The notes: generated from the letters alone by a model not told the origin. A stretch of DNA of 64,000 nt from Candidatus Eremiobacterota bacterium (GCA_019235885.1 JAFAKB010000025.1:1-64000), one strand, 5' to 3'; counted from the stretch's first letter, positions 32,119 through 41,417 are shown. A program made the numbers and translations.

Positions 32119-33750
32119 GTGAACGTCAGCGCTGCAGGGATCTCAGTCCTCGTCGCCGCGCTGCTGACCGCGTGCTCCCAGGGCCAACAGCAGACCGCCT
32201 TGTCCAGCCGCGGTAGCACGAGCTTTCTCGCCGTCGCGCAGCAGCGTGAGCCGGCGACGCTCAATCCCGCGCTCGAGAACGGGACCGCCTCCACCGAGTG
32301 GGGCGAGCTGCTCTTTCAGTACCTCGTGAAGTACGACGACCGCGGCGTGCTGGTCGGCGACGCGGCCACCGAAGTTCCCACGCTGAACAACGGCGGCATC
32401 TCCAAGGACGGGCTCACGATCACGTACCATCTGCGGCCCGGCTTGAAGTTCGCCGACGGGCAGCCGCTGACGGCGCACGACGCGGCGTGGTCGATCGAAG
32501 CGATCAACAACCCCGCGAACAACGCGCAGTCGCGCTTCGGTTACGAGGTCGTGCGCAAGGCCGAGGCGCGTAACGACACGACGCTGGTGCTTCATCTCAA
32601 GCGCCCGTTCTCGCCGCTGCTCACCGTCGTGCTCGCGCCGCAAGGCTTTCCGATCCTCCCCGCGCACCTGCTCGCGAGCCTGCCCGACTTCAACAAGATT
32701 CCGTTCAACGCGATGCCGGTCGGCTCGGGGCCGTACGTCGTGACGAAGTGGGTGCGCGGCGACCGCGTCTCGCTGCGGGCGAACCCGTACTACTACCGCG
32801 GCAAGCCGCGGATCGAGCGGCTCGACATCCGCTTCGTCCCCGACCCGAACACCGCGATGAACCTCCTCCGCACGGGCGAGGTCGGCGGCTACTTCTCGGA
32901 CCTGGACTACGGCAACTACCCGCTGCTGCGAGCGATTCCGGGAATGCGCGTCACCAAGATGCCGATGAACGCGGTCGGCGCGATCATCTTCAACACGCAG
33001 GACCCGCTGACCAGCGATCCGCGCGTGCGACGCGCGCTGGCCGAAGCGATCGACATCCCGGCGACGATGCAAAAGACGTACCGCGGGGCGGTCAGCACGA
33101 CGAACGCCGGGCGCGGGCTCTTCATCTGGGCCTATGATCCGCGCGCCTATCCCGACGTGAAGTACGATCCCGCAGCGGCGCGCGCGCTGCTCGACGCCGC
33201 GGGCTGGAAGCTCGGCGCCGACGGAGTGCGCCGCAAGGACGGTAAGGCGCTCGATGTGCTCTTCATCCTGCAGGCCGGGACGCCGGGCGACGCGATCATC
33301 GGCAACGCCGTCGCGCAATATTTCAAAGCAGTCGGCGTCAACGTCACGCTCAAGGCGTTCAACGTCACGCAGCTCGTCGCGCCGGCGAACCAAGGCGGAC
33401 CGGTCTACGGCGGCAAGTTCCAGCTGGCGCTCTACCCGTTCGTCAACGGCGACGACCCCGACACCACCGACCAGTTCAGCTGCGCGACGGTCCCGCCGCG
33501 CGGTTACAACAAGTCGCGCATCTGCGATCCGCGCATCGACGCGCTGCTCGCGCAGGGCCAGCGCACGTACGACCTCGCGCAGCGCAAGGCGATCTACGCG
33601 CGCCTAGAGGCGATTCTGCACGAGCAGATGCCGATCGTGCTGCTCTACCAGCGGCCCGAGCTCGACACGTTCACCACCCGCCTGCGCAATCAGACCACCT
33701 CGCTCTCGACCGCGTGGTGGAACGCCGGCGCCTGGGCGCTCGCGCCGTAG
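32119..33750 (+). CDS. Family 5 extracellular solute-binding lipoprotein (peptide/nickel-type ABC), orphan
   Basis: 543 residues from GTG 32119, chosen because it places a lipoprotein signal directly (SVLVAALLTACSQG, lipobox LTAC) and GGTGGAG precedes it. SBP_bac_5 features follow: ISKDGLTITYHLRPGLKFADG, VGSGPYVV, and a second lobe with the MPIVLLYQ end. Members capture oligopeptides, nickel or glycosides. No permease or ATPase genes adjoin it. A paralogue with the same motifs is at 51467-53110. Confidence 0.85.
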   Translation: MNVSAAGISVLVAALLTACSQGQQQTALSSRGSTSFLAVAQQREPATLNPALENGTASTEWGELLFQYLVKYDDRGVLVGDAATEVPTLNNGGISKDGLTITYHLRPGLKFADGQPLTAHDAAWSIEAINNPANNAQSRFGYEVVRKAEARNDTTLVLHLKRPFSPLLTVVLAPQGFPILPAHLLASLPDFNKIPFNAMPVGSGPYVVTKWVRGDRVSLRANPYYYRGKPRIERLDIRFVPDPNTAMNLLRTGEVGGYFSDLDYGNYPLLRAIPGMRVTKMPMNAVGAIIFNTQDPLTSDPRVRRALAEAIDIPATMQKTYRGAVSTTNAGRGLFIWAYDPRAYPDVKYDPAAARALLDAAGWKLGADGVRRKDGKALDVLFILQAGTPGDAIIGNAVAQYFKAVGVNVTLKAFNVTQLVAPANQGGPVYGGKFQLALYPFVNGDDPDTTDQFSCATVPPRGYNKSRICDPRIDALLAQGQRTYDLAQRKAIYARLEAILHEQMPIVLLYQRPELDTFTTRLRNQTTSLSTAWWNAGAWALAP

Positions 33751-33878
33751 CTGCTCGCCGGTGTGGCGCGCCGGGTCGCCGACCGGCCGTTGGGAAAAAA
33801 GTCCCACGACGTTCGGGCCGCCCGCCTTGTGAACGGCGCCACTCGCCTCGGAACATGGAGGAAAAAGGAGTTTGCTCC

Positions 33879-34262
33879 ATGCCTTCCTTTCCGGCTGCGG
33901 CGTTGCCGGCATTCGCGCAGGTCAGCGGCGTCGAACCGATCCGGCGTTCCGACGAGCACGGCGGCCACGGGCCGATCGTCTTCCGGCGGCTGCTGACGCA
34001 GCGCGACTTCGCCGCCGCGGTCGACTTCGTCGACGTGACGACGATCCCGGCCGGCAGCACGATCGGGACCCATCGCCACGACCGCAACGAGGAGCTCTAT
34101 TTCGTCCTCTCTGGCGAGCCGCTCGTCGAGGTCGACGGCGACGCCAGGCGGCTGCGGCCCGGTGACGTTGCGATCGTTCGTTCGGGGGGCCGTCATTCGC
34201 TCGTCAACGACACCGCAGCCGACGTGACGATCGCGGTGATTCAGCTGCCGGTCGGCACATGA
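33879..34262 (+). CDS. Cupin-domain protein, first gene of the cyclitol-type operon
   Basis: 127 residues; AAGGAG lies eight bases before ATG 33879 (an in-frame ATG at 33855 is the alternative). Single cupin with metal motif 1 GTHRHDRNEELYFVLSG and motif 2 PGDVAIVRSGGRHSLVND. It overlaps the cyclase gene by 4 bases (ATGA). Cupins in sugar pathways act as epimerases, isomerases or dioxygenases; here it may isomerise a keto-cyclitol or regulate entry, an inference from position. Confidence 0.8.
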   Translation: MPSFPAAALPAFAQVSGVEPIRRSDEHGGHGPIVFRRLLTQRDFAAAVDFVDVTTIPAGSTIGTHRHDRNEELYFVLSGEPLVEVDGDARRLRPGDVAIVRSGGRHSLVNDTAADVTIAVIQLPVGT

Positions 34263-35404
34263 ACGTCTCCGCGGCGGACCTGGCGCGAGCGCGTGCGACC
34301 GGGACGAGCTACCGCGTCGAAGTCGAACGCCGGATCGCCTACGAGGTTCGCGAGACGATCGGCTCGGCGTTCGACCTCGCGGATTCGAGCCTTGCCGACG
34401 CGCTGGAAGGCCGGCCCGTCTTCGTCGTCGTCGACCGGCGCGTCGACGCAATCTACGGCACCGCGCTGCGCGCGTACGCCGCCACGGCGCTGCGATGCTT
34501 GGCGATCCATCCGCTGCACGCCGTCGAGACGACGAAGTCGCTTTCGTCGGTCGAGTCCCTGTGCGCCGCGATGCACGCGGCGGGTTTGCCGCGCGAGGGC
34601 GTGCTGCTCGCGGTCGGCGGCGGCGTGACGCTGGACCAGGCCGGCCTTGCCGCGGCGCTGTACCGGCGCGGCGTGTGCTACGCGCGGCTGCCCACGACGC
34701 TGGTCGGGATCGTCGACGTGGGCGTCGGCATCAAACAAGCCGTCAACGCCGAGGGCGGCAAAAGCTTGATCGGCGCGTTCTACCCGGCGTACGTCAACCT
34801 CACCGATACGACGTTTCTGGGCTCGCTGCCCGAGCCCGCGATCGCGTGCGGGATCGCGGAGATCGCGAAGATGGGGATGATCTGCGACGCACGGCTCTTC
34901 GAGCTGCTCGAACGTGACGGCGCCGATCTGCTGGCGTCGCGCTTTCAGCACCATCCGTCGGCCCGCGAGGTGATCGCGCGCGCGCAAACGACGATGATCG
35001 ACGAGTTGCGCGAGAATCTCTTCGAGGACGACCACGCGCGCTTCGTCGACTTCGGCCACACGTTCAGCCCCGCGCTCGAAGCGCGCACGGGGTATCAGCT
35101 CGCGCACGGTGAGGCGGTCGGCGTCGACATGGCGCTCGCCACCGCGATCGCGGTCGAACTGAACCTCTGCGAGGCGGCGGTGCTTGGGCGGCTCGCAGCC
35201 TTGCTGCGCGCGGCCCGTTTGCCGGTCGTTCACGACGCGCTTGAGCTGGAGCTTGCGCTGGAAGCGCTGTCGGCTGCGCGCGCACATCGCGGCGGCGCGC
35301 TGAACCTCGTCGTTCCCCGGCGGGTCGGTGCGGTGACGTTCGTGCAAACGGTCGAGCCGGCGCTGCTCGCGGCGGCGCTCGCGCGGGTGCGCTCGGCCGC
35401 GTGA
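34259..35404 (+). CDS. Sugar phosphate cyclase, EEVS-type (sedoheptulose 7-phosphate cyclase-like)
   Basis: 381 residues, dehydroquinate-synthase fold. NAD loop GGGVTLD at about 119, then YRRGVCYARLPTTLVGIVDVG and GIKQAVNAEGGKSLIGAF; zinc ligands Glu201 (GIAEIAK), His267 (FGHTFSPALE) and His283 (AHGEAVG). DHQ synthase normally has GGKTGVN and GHTFGHAIE; the YRRG, LVGxVDxGVGxK and HTFSPALE forms are typical of 2-epi-5-epi-valiolone synthases (AcbC, ValA) and relatives. Expected product is a C7 cyclitol from sedoheptulose 7-phosphate. Exact subclass (EEVS, EVS, DDGS) needs a tree. Confidence 0.85.
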   Translation: MNVSAADLARARATGTSYRVEVERRIAYEVRETIGSAFDLADSSLADALEGRPVFVVVDRRVDAIYGTALRAYAATALRCLAIHPLHAVETTKSLSSVESLCAAMHAAGLPREGVLLAVGGGVTLDQAGLAAALYRRGVCYARLPTTLVGIVDVGVGIKQAVNAEGGKSLIGAFYPAYVNLTDTTFLGSLPEPAIACGIAEIAKMGMICDARLFELLERDGADLLASRFQHHPSAREVIARAQTTMIDELRENLFEDDHARFVDFGHTFSPALEARTGYQLAHGEAVGVDMALATAIAVELNLCEAAVLGRLAALLRAARLPVVHDALELELALEALSAARAHRGGALNLVVPRRVGAVTFVQTVEPALLAAALARVRSAA

Positions 35405-36363
35405 CCGTTCTCGCCGCAGATCTCGGCGGGACGTGGCTGCGCACCGCGGTGCTGGACGGCGACGCGCTGCGCGGCGTTCGCCGGCGGCGGCTGCGCACGG
35501 TGTTCGACGGCCGCAGCGCGACGGAGGTGTGGGACGACGTCGTCGACGGCATCGGCGCCGCCGCGCGCGGCCACGCGGCGCGGAGCGCGGAGCGCGTCGC
35601 GATCGCGTTTCCCGGGCCGCTCGCCGCCGGCGTCCCGCTCGCCGCGCCGACGCTCACGGGAGACGTCGGCGTACCGGCGGACCTCGTCGCGCGCATCGCC
35701 GACGCGACAGGGAAACGGGTCGCGCTGATCAACGATGTCGCCGCCGCGGCGGCGTTCTTGGCGACGCGCACCGCCGACCGTGACTTCTTCGTGGTCACCG
35801 TCAGCAGCGGCATCGGCAGCCGCGTCCATCGCGGCGGCGCGGCGCCCGCGCGCGCCGGCTACGACGGTGAGATCGGCCACCTGCGCGCCGATCCGCGGCC
35901 GGATGCGCCGCGCTGCGACTGCGGCGGCCGCGGCCACCTCGGCGCGCTCGCCTCGGGCCGCGCGGTCGAACGGCTCGCTCGCCGCGCCGCGCGCGAAGAT
36001 CCGCAGGCGTTCGCGGCGTCGGCGTGCGCGCGCGCCGGCGCCACCGCCGAGACGCTTTCGAACGAGCTGCATCTCGTCCCGGCGATGCTCGCGGGCGACG
36101 GGTGGAGTCTGGCGCTGTTGCGCCGGGCGACCGCGCCGCTGGCGCGGTTCGCGCTCGCGGTCGTCGTCGCGGGCGGGCTCGAACGCATCTACGTGATCGG
36201 CGGTTTCGCGGTCGCGCTCGGCGAGGTCTATCGCGACGCGCTGACGGCGGAGATCGAAGCGCTGCTCGACTCGCCGGCGATCGCGCTCGACCCGCGCGAG
36301 CTCGTCCGCGTCGTCGATCCCGGAACGGAGGCGGCCCTGCGCGGCGCCGCGCTCGCCGCGTGA
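35401..36363 (+). CDS. ROK-family sugar/cyclitol kinase
   Basis: 320 residues. ATP-binding LAADLGGTWLRTAVLDG, mid-domain NDVAAAAAF with catalytic Asp, EIGHLRA, and the ROK zinc motif CDCGGRGHLGALASG with two Cys seen. ROK kinases phosphorylate glucose, ManNAc, allose or cyclitols; AcbM and ValC of acarbose and validamycin pathways are kinases of this kind acting on C7 cyclitols. GTGA overlaps on both sides place it between cyclase and nucleotidyltransferase. Confidence 0.85.
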   Translation: MTVLAADLGGTWLRTAVLDGDALRGVRRRRLRTVFDGRSATEVWDDVVDGIGAAARGHAARSAERVAIAFPGPLAAGVPLAAPTLTGDVGVPADLVARIADATGKRVALINDVAAAAAFLATRTADRDFFVVTVSSGIGSRVHRGGAAPARAGYDGEIGHLRADPRPDAPRCDCGGRGHLGALASGRAVERLARRAAREDPQAFAASACARAGATAETLSNELHLVPAMLAGDGWSLALLRRATAPLARFALAVVVAGGLERIYVIGGFAVALGEVYRDALTAEIEALLDSPAIALDPRELVRVVDPGTEAALRGAALAA

Positions 36364-37094
36364 GCGAGGTCGCGCTGTTGATGGCCGGGGGCCGCTCGGA
36401 GCGCATGCGCGCCGCCGCCGGCCCGCGGCACAAAGCGCTGACCGAGGTCGGCGGCCGCACCTTGATCGAGCACAACACAGCGCAGCTGCTCGATGCCGGC
36501 TTCGAGGAGATTGTCGTCGTGCTGGGCGCCGGCGAAGCGGAGCTCGCCGCGTTCGTCGACGAACGCATCGTGCCGTTCGCGCGAGCGCGCAGAGCGCGGA
36601 TACGAACCGAGATCGAGGCCGTGCCGCTGGGAAACATCGGTTTCGCCGGGACGTTCGCCGCGTCCGCCGGCGACGTGCTCGTGGTGTACGTCGACAATCT
36701 GTGCGCGCTCGACCTGCGCGAGCTGCTGGCGTTCCATCGCCGGGAGCGCTGCGACTTGACAATCGCGACGCACGAAGAGGCGTTCCCGATTCCGTACGGC
36801 GAGCTCGACGTGCGCGACGGCCGGGTCGTCGGCTATCGCGAGAAGCCGCGGCTGCGCGTGCGCGTCTCGAGCGGGACGTGCGTCGCGGGTCCCCGCGCGC
36901 GCGCGCTGATCGCGCCCGGCCGCAAGCTCGACGCGCGCGATCTCTTCGCGCTCGTCACGGCGGCCGGCCTCACGGTCGGCGCGTTCGAGCACGACGCCGC
37001 CTGGGTCGACGTCAACGATCCGGCCGCGGCGCGCCGCGCCGAAGAGCTCCTCGCCGCCGATCCGCACGCCTTCCGGACGGTCGTGCGCGCATGA
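36360..37094 (+). CDS. NTP-transferase (sugar/cyclitol-1-phosphate nucleotidyltransferase-like)
   Basis: About 244 residues. N-terminal LLMAGGRSERM followed by HKALTEVGGRTLIEHN is the nucleotide-binding signature of the NTP_transferase family, with VVYVDNL as the metal-binding Asp region. Length corresponds to the catalytic core without a left-handed helix domain. In cyclitol pathways (ValB, AcbR) such an enzyme makes NDP-cyclitol. GTG start overlaps the kinase stop. Confidence 0.82.
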   Translation: MSEVALLMAGGRSERMRAAAGPRHKALTEVGGRTLIEHNTAQLLDAGFEEIVVVLGAGEAELAAFVDERIVPFARARRARIRTEIEAVPLGNIGFAGTFAASAGDVLVVYVDNLCALDLRELLAFHRRERCDLTIATHEEAFPIPYGELDVRDGRVVGYREKPRLRVRVSSGTCVAGPRARALIAPGRKLDARDLFALVTAAGLTVGAFEHDAAWVDVNDPAAARRAEELLAADPHAFRTVVRA

Positions 37095-38284
37095 GCCGCC
37101 GCATCTCGATCCTTTCGATCGCCAACGACGTCCCGCACGGCGGCGACGAGAACAGGCTGCTCTCGTTCTCGCAGCACATCGACCGCGATCGCTTCGACCA
37201 CCACGTCGTGATCGTCAAAGCCGCCGATCCGGCGATCGACGCGCGGTTCGGGACGCTGCGCGGGGAGTTTCGCGCGCGCGGGATCCCGCTGATCGAGCTG
37301 GGGATGCGGCGGCCCGGACACGCGGTCGGTTCCGACCGGCTGCGCCGTCTGCCGCACGCCGCCGCAACGTTCGCGCGCAGCGTCGCGAAGCTTTCGCGGC
37401 TGGTGCGCGAGCTGCACGTCGACGTTCTCGACGGGCACATCGGAACCGGAAACCAGCTCGCGGTCGCCACCGGCTTCACGACGCGCAAACCGGTGGCGGT
37501 GACGACGTACCACGCCGAAGTCTTCACCCCGCGCTGGCTGTGGTATCCGGTGCAGCAGGCGACGCTGCGCGGCGCCGACGTGATCATCACCGATTCGCAT
37601 CAGCGGGCCGACGCGATGCGCGGCTTCCTGCGCGCGCCGCGCGCGCCGATCGAGATCATTGCGAACGGAATCGACGCCGAGCCGCCGCGCCGTCCGGCGG
37701 CGGAGGTTGCCGCCGAGCTCGGCATTCCGCCCTCGGCGATCGTCGTCGGCCAGATCGCCGGGATGGTGCCGACGAAAGGCTGGGCGCCGCTGATCGAAGC
37801 GGCGGCGCAGGTGCTCGCGCGCGATCCGCGCGCGTTCTTCCTGTGCATCGGCCACGATCGCTACGCGCCGTGGTTTCGCCCGCAGCTGCAGGCTCGCGCG
37901 GAGGAGCTGGGCATCGCGGACCGCATTCGTCTCGTCAGCTATCCGGGGCACAATGCCGACGTGTGGCAGCTCTTCGACGTGCACGTCCACGCCTCGCTGT
38001 TCGACTCGCTGCCGAATGCGATCATCGAAGGGATGGCGTACGGGAAACCCGCCGTCGTCACCGACGTGGGCGACTGCGCGCGAACCGTGATCGACGGCGT
38101 CTCTGGAATCGTCGTCCCGCCGAACGATCCGTCCGCGCTGGCCGGCGCGCTGTTGCGCATGCTCGCCGATCCGGCGCTGCGCGCGCGCTGCGGCGCCGCG
38201 GCGCGCGCACGCTACGAACTCGGCCACCGCCCGGAAGTGATGACCGACGGTCTGCAGGCGCTCTTCGAGCGGATGGCGGCGTGA
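37091..38284 (+). CDS. GT4-family glycosyltransferase (GT-B fold)
   Basis: About 397 residues. N-terminal domain with NDVPHGGDENRLLSF and a donor-site half with GQIAGMVPTKGWAPLIEAA, HASLFDSLPNAIIEGMAYGKPAVVTDVG, the E-x7-E retaining GT4 motif. Likely cytosolic, joining the activated sugar or cyclitol to an acceptor. ATGA overlap with the nucleotidyltransferase and GTGA with the next gene. Confidence 0.87.
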   Translation: MSRRISILSIANDVPHGGDENRLLSFSQHIDRDRFDHHVVIVKAADPAIDARFGTLRGEFRARGIPLIELGMRRPGHAVGSDRLRRLPHAAATFARSVAKLSRLVRELHVDVLDGHIGTGNQLAVATGFTTRKPVAVTTYHAEVFTPRWLWYPVQQATLRGADVIITDSHQRADAMRGFLRAPRAPIEIIANGIDAEPPRRPAAEVAAELGIPPSAIVVGQIAGMVPTKGWAPLIEAAAQVLARDPRAFFLCIGHDRYAPWFRPQLQARAEELGIADRIRLVSYPGHNADVWQLFDVHVHASLFDSLPNAIIEGMAYGKPAVVTDVGDCARTVIDGVSGIVVPPNDPSALAGALLRMLADPALRARCGAAARARYELGHRPEVMTDGLQALFERMAA

Positions 38285-39189
38285 GAACGTTCGTCTCGGG
38301 AGCGGGCGGTTTCATCGGCCGCGCGGCCGTGCGCGCGCTGGCGCGCCGCGGCGACGAGGTGGTCGCGCACGTCGGCCCGCCGGGCTGCGGTCTGACGGTG
38401 CCGCCCGAAGCGGTCGCGTCGCTCGAGTTCGAGCTCGGCGACCCGCGCGATCTCGCACCGTTGCTGCGTGACTGCGACGCGGTCGTGCACCTCGCCGGAC
38501 CGGCGTCCGTCGTCGCCTCGTTCTCCGATCCAGACGGATATCTGCGCGCGCACGCGCTCGGCACCGCGGCGCTGATGCGGGCAGCCGCCGGCGTCGGCGT
38601 ACCGCGCTTCGTCTACGTCTCGTCGGCCGAGGTGTACGGACGAACCCGCGCCGCGCGCGTGCGGGAGGACGCTCCGTTGCAGCCGCGCTCGCCGTACGCG
38701 GCGGCGAAGGTCGGCGGTGAAGCCGCCGTCGGCGCCGCGGCGCGCACGAGCGGAACGAGCGCCGTGATCCTGCGGCCGTTCTCCGTCTACGGCCCGGGGC
38801 AGCGCGCGGCCTCGCTGCTCGCGACGATCCTCGCGCAAGCGGTCCGCGGAGAGCGCGTCGCGGTCCGCGATCTCGCGCCGGTGCGCGATTACTGTCACCT
38901 CGACGACGTCGCGAACGCGATCGCGCGCGCGTGCGAGGTCCGCGTCGATGAGGTCGTCGCATTCAACGTCGGCACCGGCGTCCCGACGAGCGTGGGCGAG
39001 CTCATCGAGGAAGTCTTCGCCGCGTTGGGCCGCCCCGGTTCGTACGAGGAGCTGGGCGCCGACCGCGGCGCCGCGGAGATCTTTCGCCTCGTCGCCGATC
39101 CCGCGCAGGCCGCGGACGCGCTCGGCTGGCGCGCCGAGATCGCGTTGCGCGACGGAATTCTGAGCGCGCTCGAAGCAGTGATCGCGTGA
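38281..39189 (+). CDS. NAD-dependent epimerase/dehydratase (extended SDR) A
   Basis: 302 residues. GAGGFIG nucleotide loop, catalytic SSAEVYG and SPYAAAK (Tyr-x3-Lys), RPFSVYGPGQR substrate segment. Typical of UDP-glucose/GlcNAc 4-epimerases and related sugar dehydratases. Tailoring role inferred from position in the operon. Confidence 0.85.
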   Translation: MRTFVSGAGGFIGRAAVRALARRGDEVVAHVGPPGCGLTVPPEAVASLEFELGDPRDLAPLLRDCDAVVHLAGPASVVASFSDPDGYLRAHALGTAALMRAAAGVGVPRFVYVSSAEVYGRTRAARVREDAPLQPRSPYAAAKVGGEAAVGAAARTSGTSAVILRPFSVYGPGQRAASLLATILAQAVRGERVAVRDLAPVRDYCHLDDVANAIARACEVRVDEVVAFNVGTGVPTSVGELIEEVFAALGRPGSYEELGADRGAAEIFRLVADPAQAADALGWRAEIALRDGILSALEAVIA

Positions 39190-40238
39190 GCGAGACGCTG
39201 CTGCTGACCGGCGCGCAAGGATTCGTCGGCCGCTGGTTCGCCGCCGCATCGGGTTTCGGGCGCGTCGTCGGAGTCGGCCGTTCGCCGCGCCGCGCGAGCT
39301 TCACCCACGAGGCAACGCTCGGGCCGCACCGCGTGACCGCGCCGCTCCCGTCCGCGCTGCGCTCCGCACCCCAGACGGAGTACGTGAGCTGCGACGTCCG
39401 CGACGAGCACGCGCTGATCGCCTTGTTGCGAACGGAGCGCCCGCACGCGATCGTACACCTCGCCGCGGCGCTCCGCGACGATCCGCCGAGCGCGCTCTTC
39501 CCCGCGAACGTCGACGGCACGATCGCGCTGCTGCACGCCGTCGCGTGCAGCGGCGTGCGCGTCGGGCGGATCGTGCTCGGATCGAGCGGCTCGGTCTACG
39601 GTGCGCCGCAGCGGCTGCCGGTGCGCGAAGACGACGGCGTGAACCCGCCCGACCTCTACGCCGTCAGCAAGCTCGCCGCGGAGTGGTCCGCGCACGTCCT
39701 CGCGCGCGAGCTCGGTCTTCCGCTCGTCGTCGCGCGCATCTTCAACGTCGTCGGACCCGGCCTGGACGAACGGCACGCGTGCGCGCGCTTCGCCTCGCAG
39801 CTCGCCGCCGCCGCGCACGGCTACGCCGAGCGCGTCGTCGTCGGCGACCTCAGCCCGACGCGCGACTTCGCCGACGTGCGCGACGTCGCCGCGGCGCTCG
39901 CGATCCTGGCGCGGCGCGGCGCCGCCGGCACGACCTACAACGTCGCGAGCGGCCGCGAGACCGCGCTGCGAGAGGTGTTCGAGATACTGCTCGAGCACAG
40001 CGGGGCCGGCGAACGGGTCGAGGTCGTGCGCGGGTACCGGCGCGCGGCCGACTGCCCGCGCGTCGTCGCCGACGTCGGCCGCCTCGCGCAGCTCGGCTAC
40101 GCACCCGCGCACGCGCTGAGCGGCTCGCTCGCCGACCTGTACCGGTATTATGCGGACGACGTCGCGCGCGCGGTCGCAGCGGCGCCGACGAACGGCGCCA
40201 ACCGCGACGCGATCGCGGCGGACGCGACCCACGGATGA
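39186..40238 (+). CDS. NAD-dependent epimerase/dehydratase (extended SDR) B
   Basis: 350 residues. LTGAQGFVGRW loop, SSGSVYG, YAVSKLAAEW (Tyr-x3-Lys) and RIFNVVGPG; closest in style to GDP-mannose 4,6-dehydratase/RMD. Last gene of the seven-gene unit. Its final 91 bases overlap the 3' end of the convergent GH4 gene, an unusually long tail-to-tail overlap. Confidence 0.83.
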   Translation: MSETLLLTGAQGFVGRWFAAASGFGRVVGVGRSPRRASFTHEATLGPHRVTAPLPSALRSAPQTEYVSCDVRDEHALIALLRTERPHAIVHLAAALRDDPPSALFPANVDGTIALLHAVACSGVRVGRIVLGSSGSVYGAPQRLPVREDDGVNPPDLYAVSKLAAEWSAHVLARELGLPLVVARIFNVVGPGLDERHACARFASQLAAAAHGYAERVVVGDLSPTRDFADVRDVAAALAILARRGAAGTTYNVASGRETALREVFEILLEHSGAGERVEVVRGYRRAADCPRVVADVGRLAQLGYAPAHALSGSLADLYRYYADDVARAVAAAPTNGANRDAIAADATHG

Positions 40239-41398
40239 GCGGCTAACACGCCCGTGATCGCGGCATCGTCGCGCGCCACGACGGCATCCGCGGCGAGCGC
40301 CTCGTACGAGATCAGCGCGCGCAGCATCGCCGCGATCGCGGGCGGAGGCGCGTGGGTCGGCTGCGCCACGAACGCGCCGTCGCGAACGACGTGCGGAACC
40401 TCCACGACGTCGTCGCGGGAAAAGCCCTCGAGATACCCGGCGTTGCGAACGGTGAGAAAGAAGACGTCGTCCGAGCTCCCGTCGATCGCCGCGCGGATCC
40501 ACGGTGCGACCGCGCGCGGGTACCAGGGCGCCGGCCGCCGCGTGAGCGCGCTGCGAATCGCCGCCGCGTCGCCGCGTTCGAACGCGTCGTACGCGGCGGC
40601 GGCGATCTCCGCGAGCACCGCAGCGCGCGCCGTTGCCGTTCGCTGCGCCGCGCGCTGCTCGGCGACGACCGCGTCGCGCTCGTCCTGCAATCGCACGTAG
40701 GGCAACGGCACGGTCCGCGTCGCGCGAATCGTGGCCGCGCTCGGATAGGACGCGTTCTCGCGCGTCGCCGCATACGCTTCGACGAGGTCCTCTCCGGCGC
40801 GCTCGAGCGAGGTGAACCAGCCGAGATGGTTCACGCCCGCATAGCGAAAGGCGATCGGCTCCGCGACCCTCACCGCTGCGGCGATCTCACCGAGCACGAC
40901 CGCCGGCAGCTCACACAGCCCGGCGACGTCGAGCTCGGGAAACGCGGCGAGCGCGCAGCGCGTCAGGATGCCGAGCGGAGCCGTCAACAGCGCGACGCGC
41001 GCCTGCGGTGCCTCCGCTGCGACGGCCGAGAGCACGTCGTGCAGCGCAGGCCACGAACGCCACGCTGCGGCGAGCCCGCCCGGCCCGAGCCCTTCGTCGC
41101 CCGGAATCCCCTCGGCGAGCGGAAACGACTCGTCGTGCGCGCGCGCCGCCAACCCGCCGGCGCGCAGCTGCACGACGATCAGCGCTGCACCGTTGAGCGC
41201 CGCGCGCAGGTCGGTCGTGGTCGACAAGCGAGAGGCAAGCATCGGTTCGAGGACGACGGCGGCGCGGCGAACCGCGTCGAGACGGCGCGCGTCGCGGCCG
41301 TGAAGCACAAAGCTGAGCCGCGAATCGCGTGCAAGCCGCGGCTCGGCGAGCAAATGCGGCGTGCTCGGCGCGCTGCCGCCGACCACGACAACCTTCAC
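40148..41398 (-). CDS. GH4-family NAD/metal-dependent glycosidase-like protein
   Basis: 416 residues from GTG 41398. N-terminal Rossmann start KVVVVGGSAPSTPHLL, then LLTAPLGILT where GH4 usually has a TNPxGxxT segment (Asn replaced), GLCE with the metal-binding Cys, and AGVNHLGWF with the metal-binding His. GH4 enzymes open glycosidic bonds of 6-phospho-sugars by an oxidation-elimination route using NAD+ and Mn2+. Convergent with the operon, so it could degrade or recycle the product or supply a sugar; inference only. Confidence 0.75.
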   Translation of the reverse strand: MKVVVVGGSAPSTPHLLAEPRLARDSRLSFVLHGRDARRLDAVRRAAVVLEPMLASRLSTTTDLRAALNGAALIVVQLRAGGLAARAHDESFPLAEGIPGDEGLGPGGLAAAWRSWPALHDVLSAVAAEAPQARVALLTAPLGILTRCALAAFPELDVAGLCELPAVVLGEIAAAVRVAEPIAFRYAGVNHLGWFTSLERAGEDLVEAYAATRENASYPSAATIRATRTVPLPYVRLQDERDAVVAEQRAAQRTATARAAVLAEIAAAAYDAFERGDAAAIRSALTRRPAPWYPRAVAPWIRAAIDGSSDDVFFLTVRNAGYLEGFSRDDVVEVPHVVRDGAFVAQPTHAPPPAIAAMLRALISYEALAADAVVARDDAAITGVLAAHPWVASAAIASRLAPFVGAAATARATSSA

Positions 41399-41417
41399 GC
41401 CGCTGGCGGCGCCGGAG

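Noticed and set aside
33791-33806. Hairpin TGGGA...TCCCA upstream of the cupin gene
   Set aside because: Only five pairs and an A-rich loop; too weak to call as a terminator or riboswitch.
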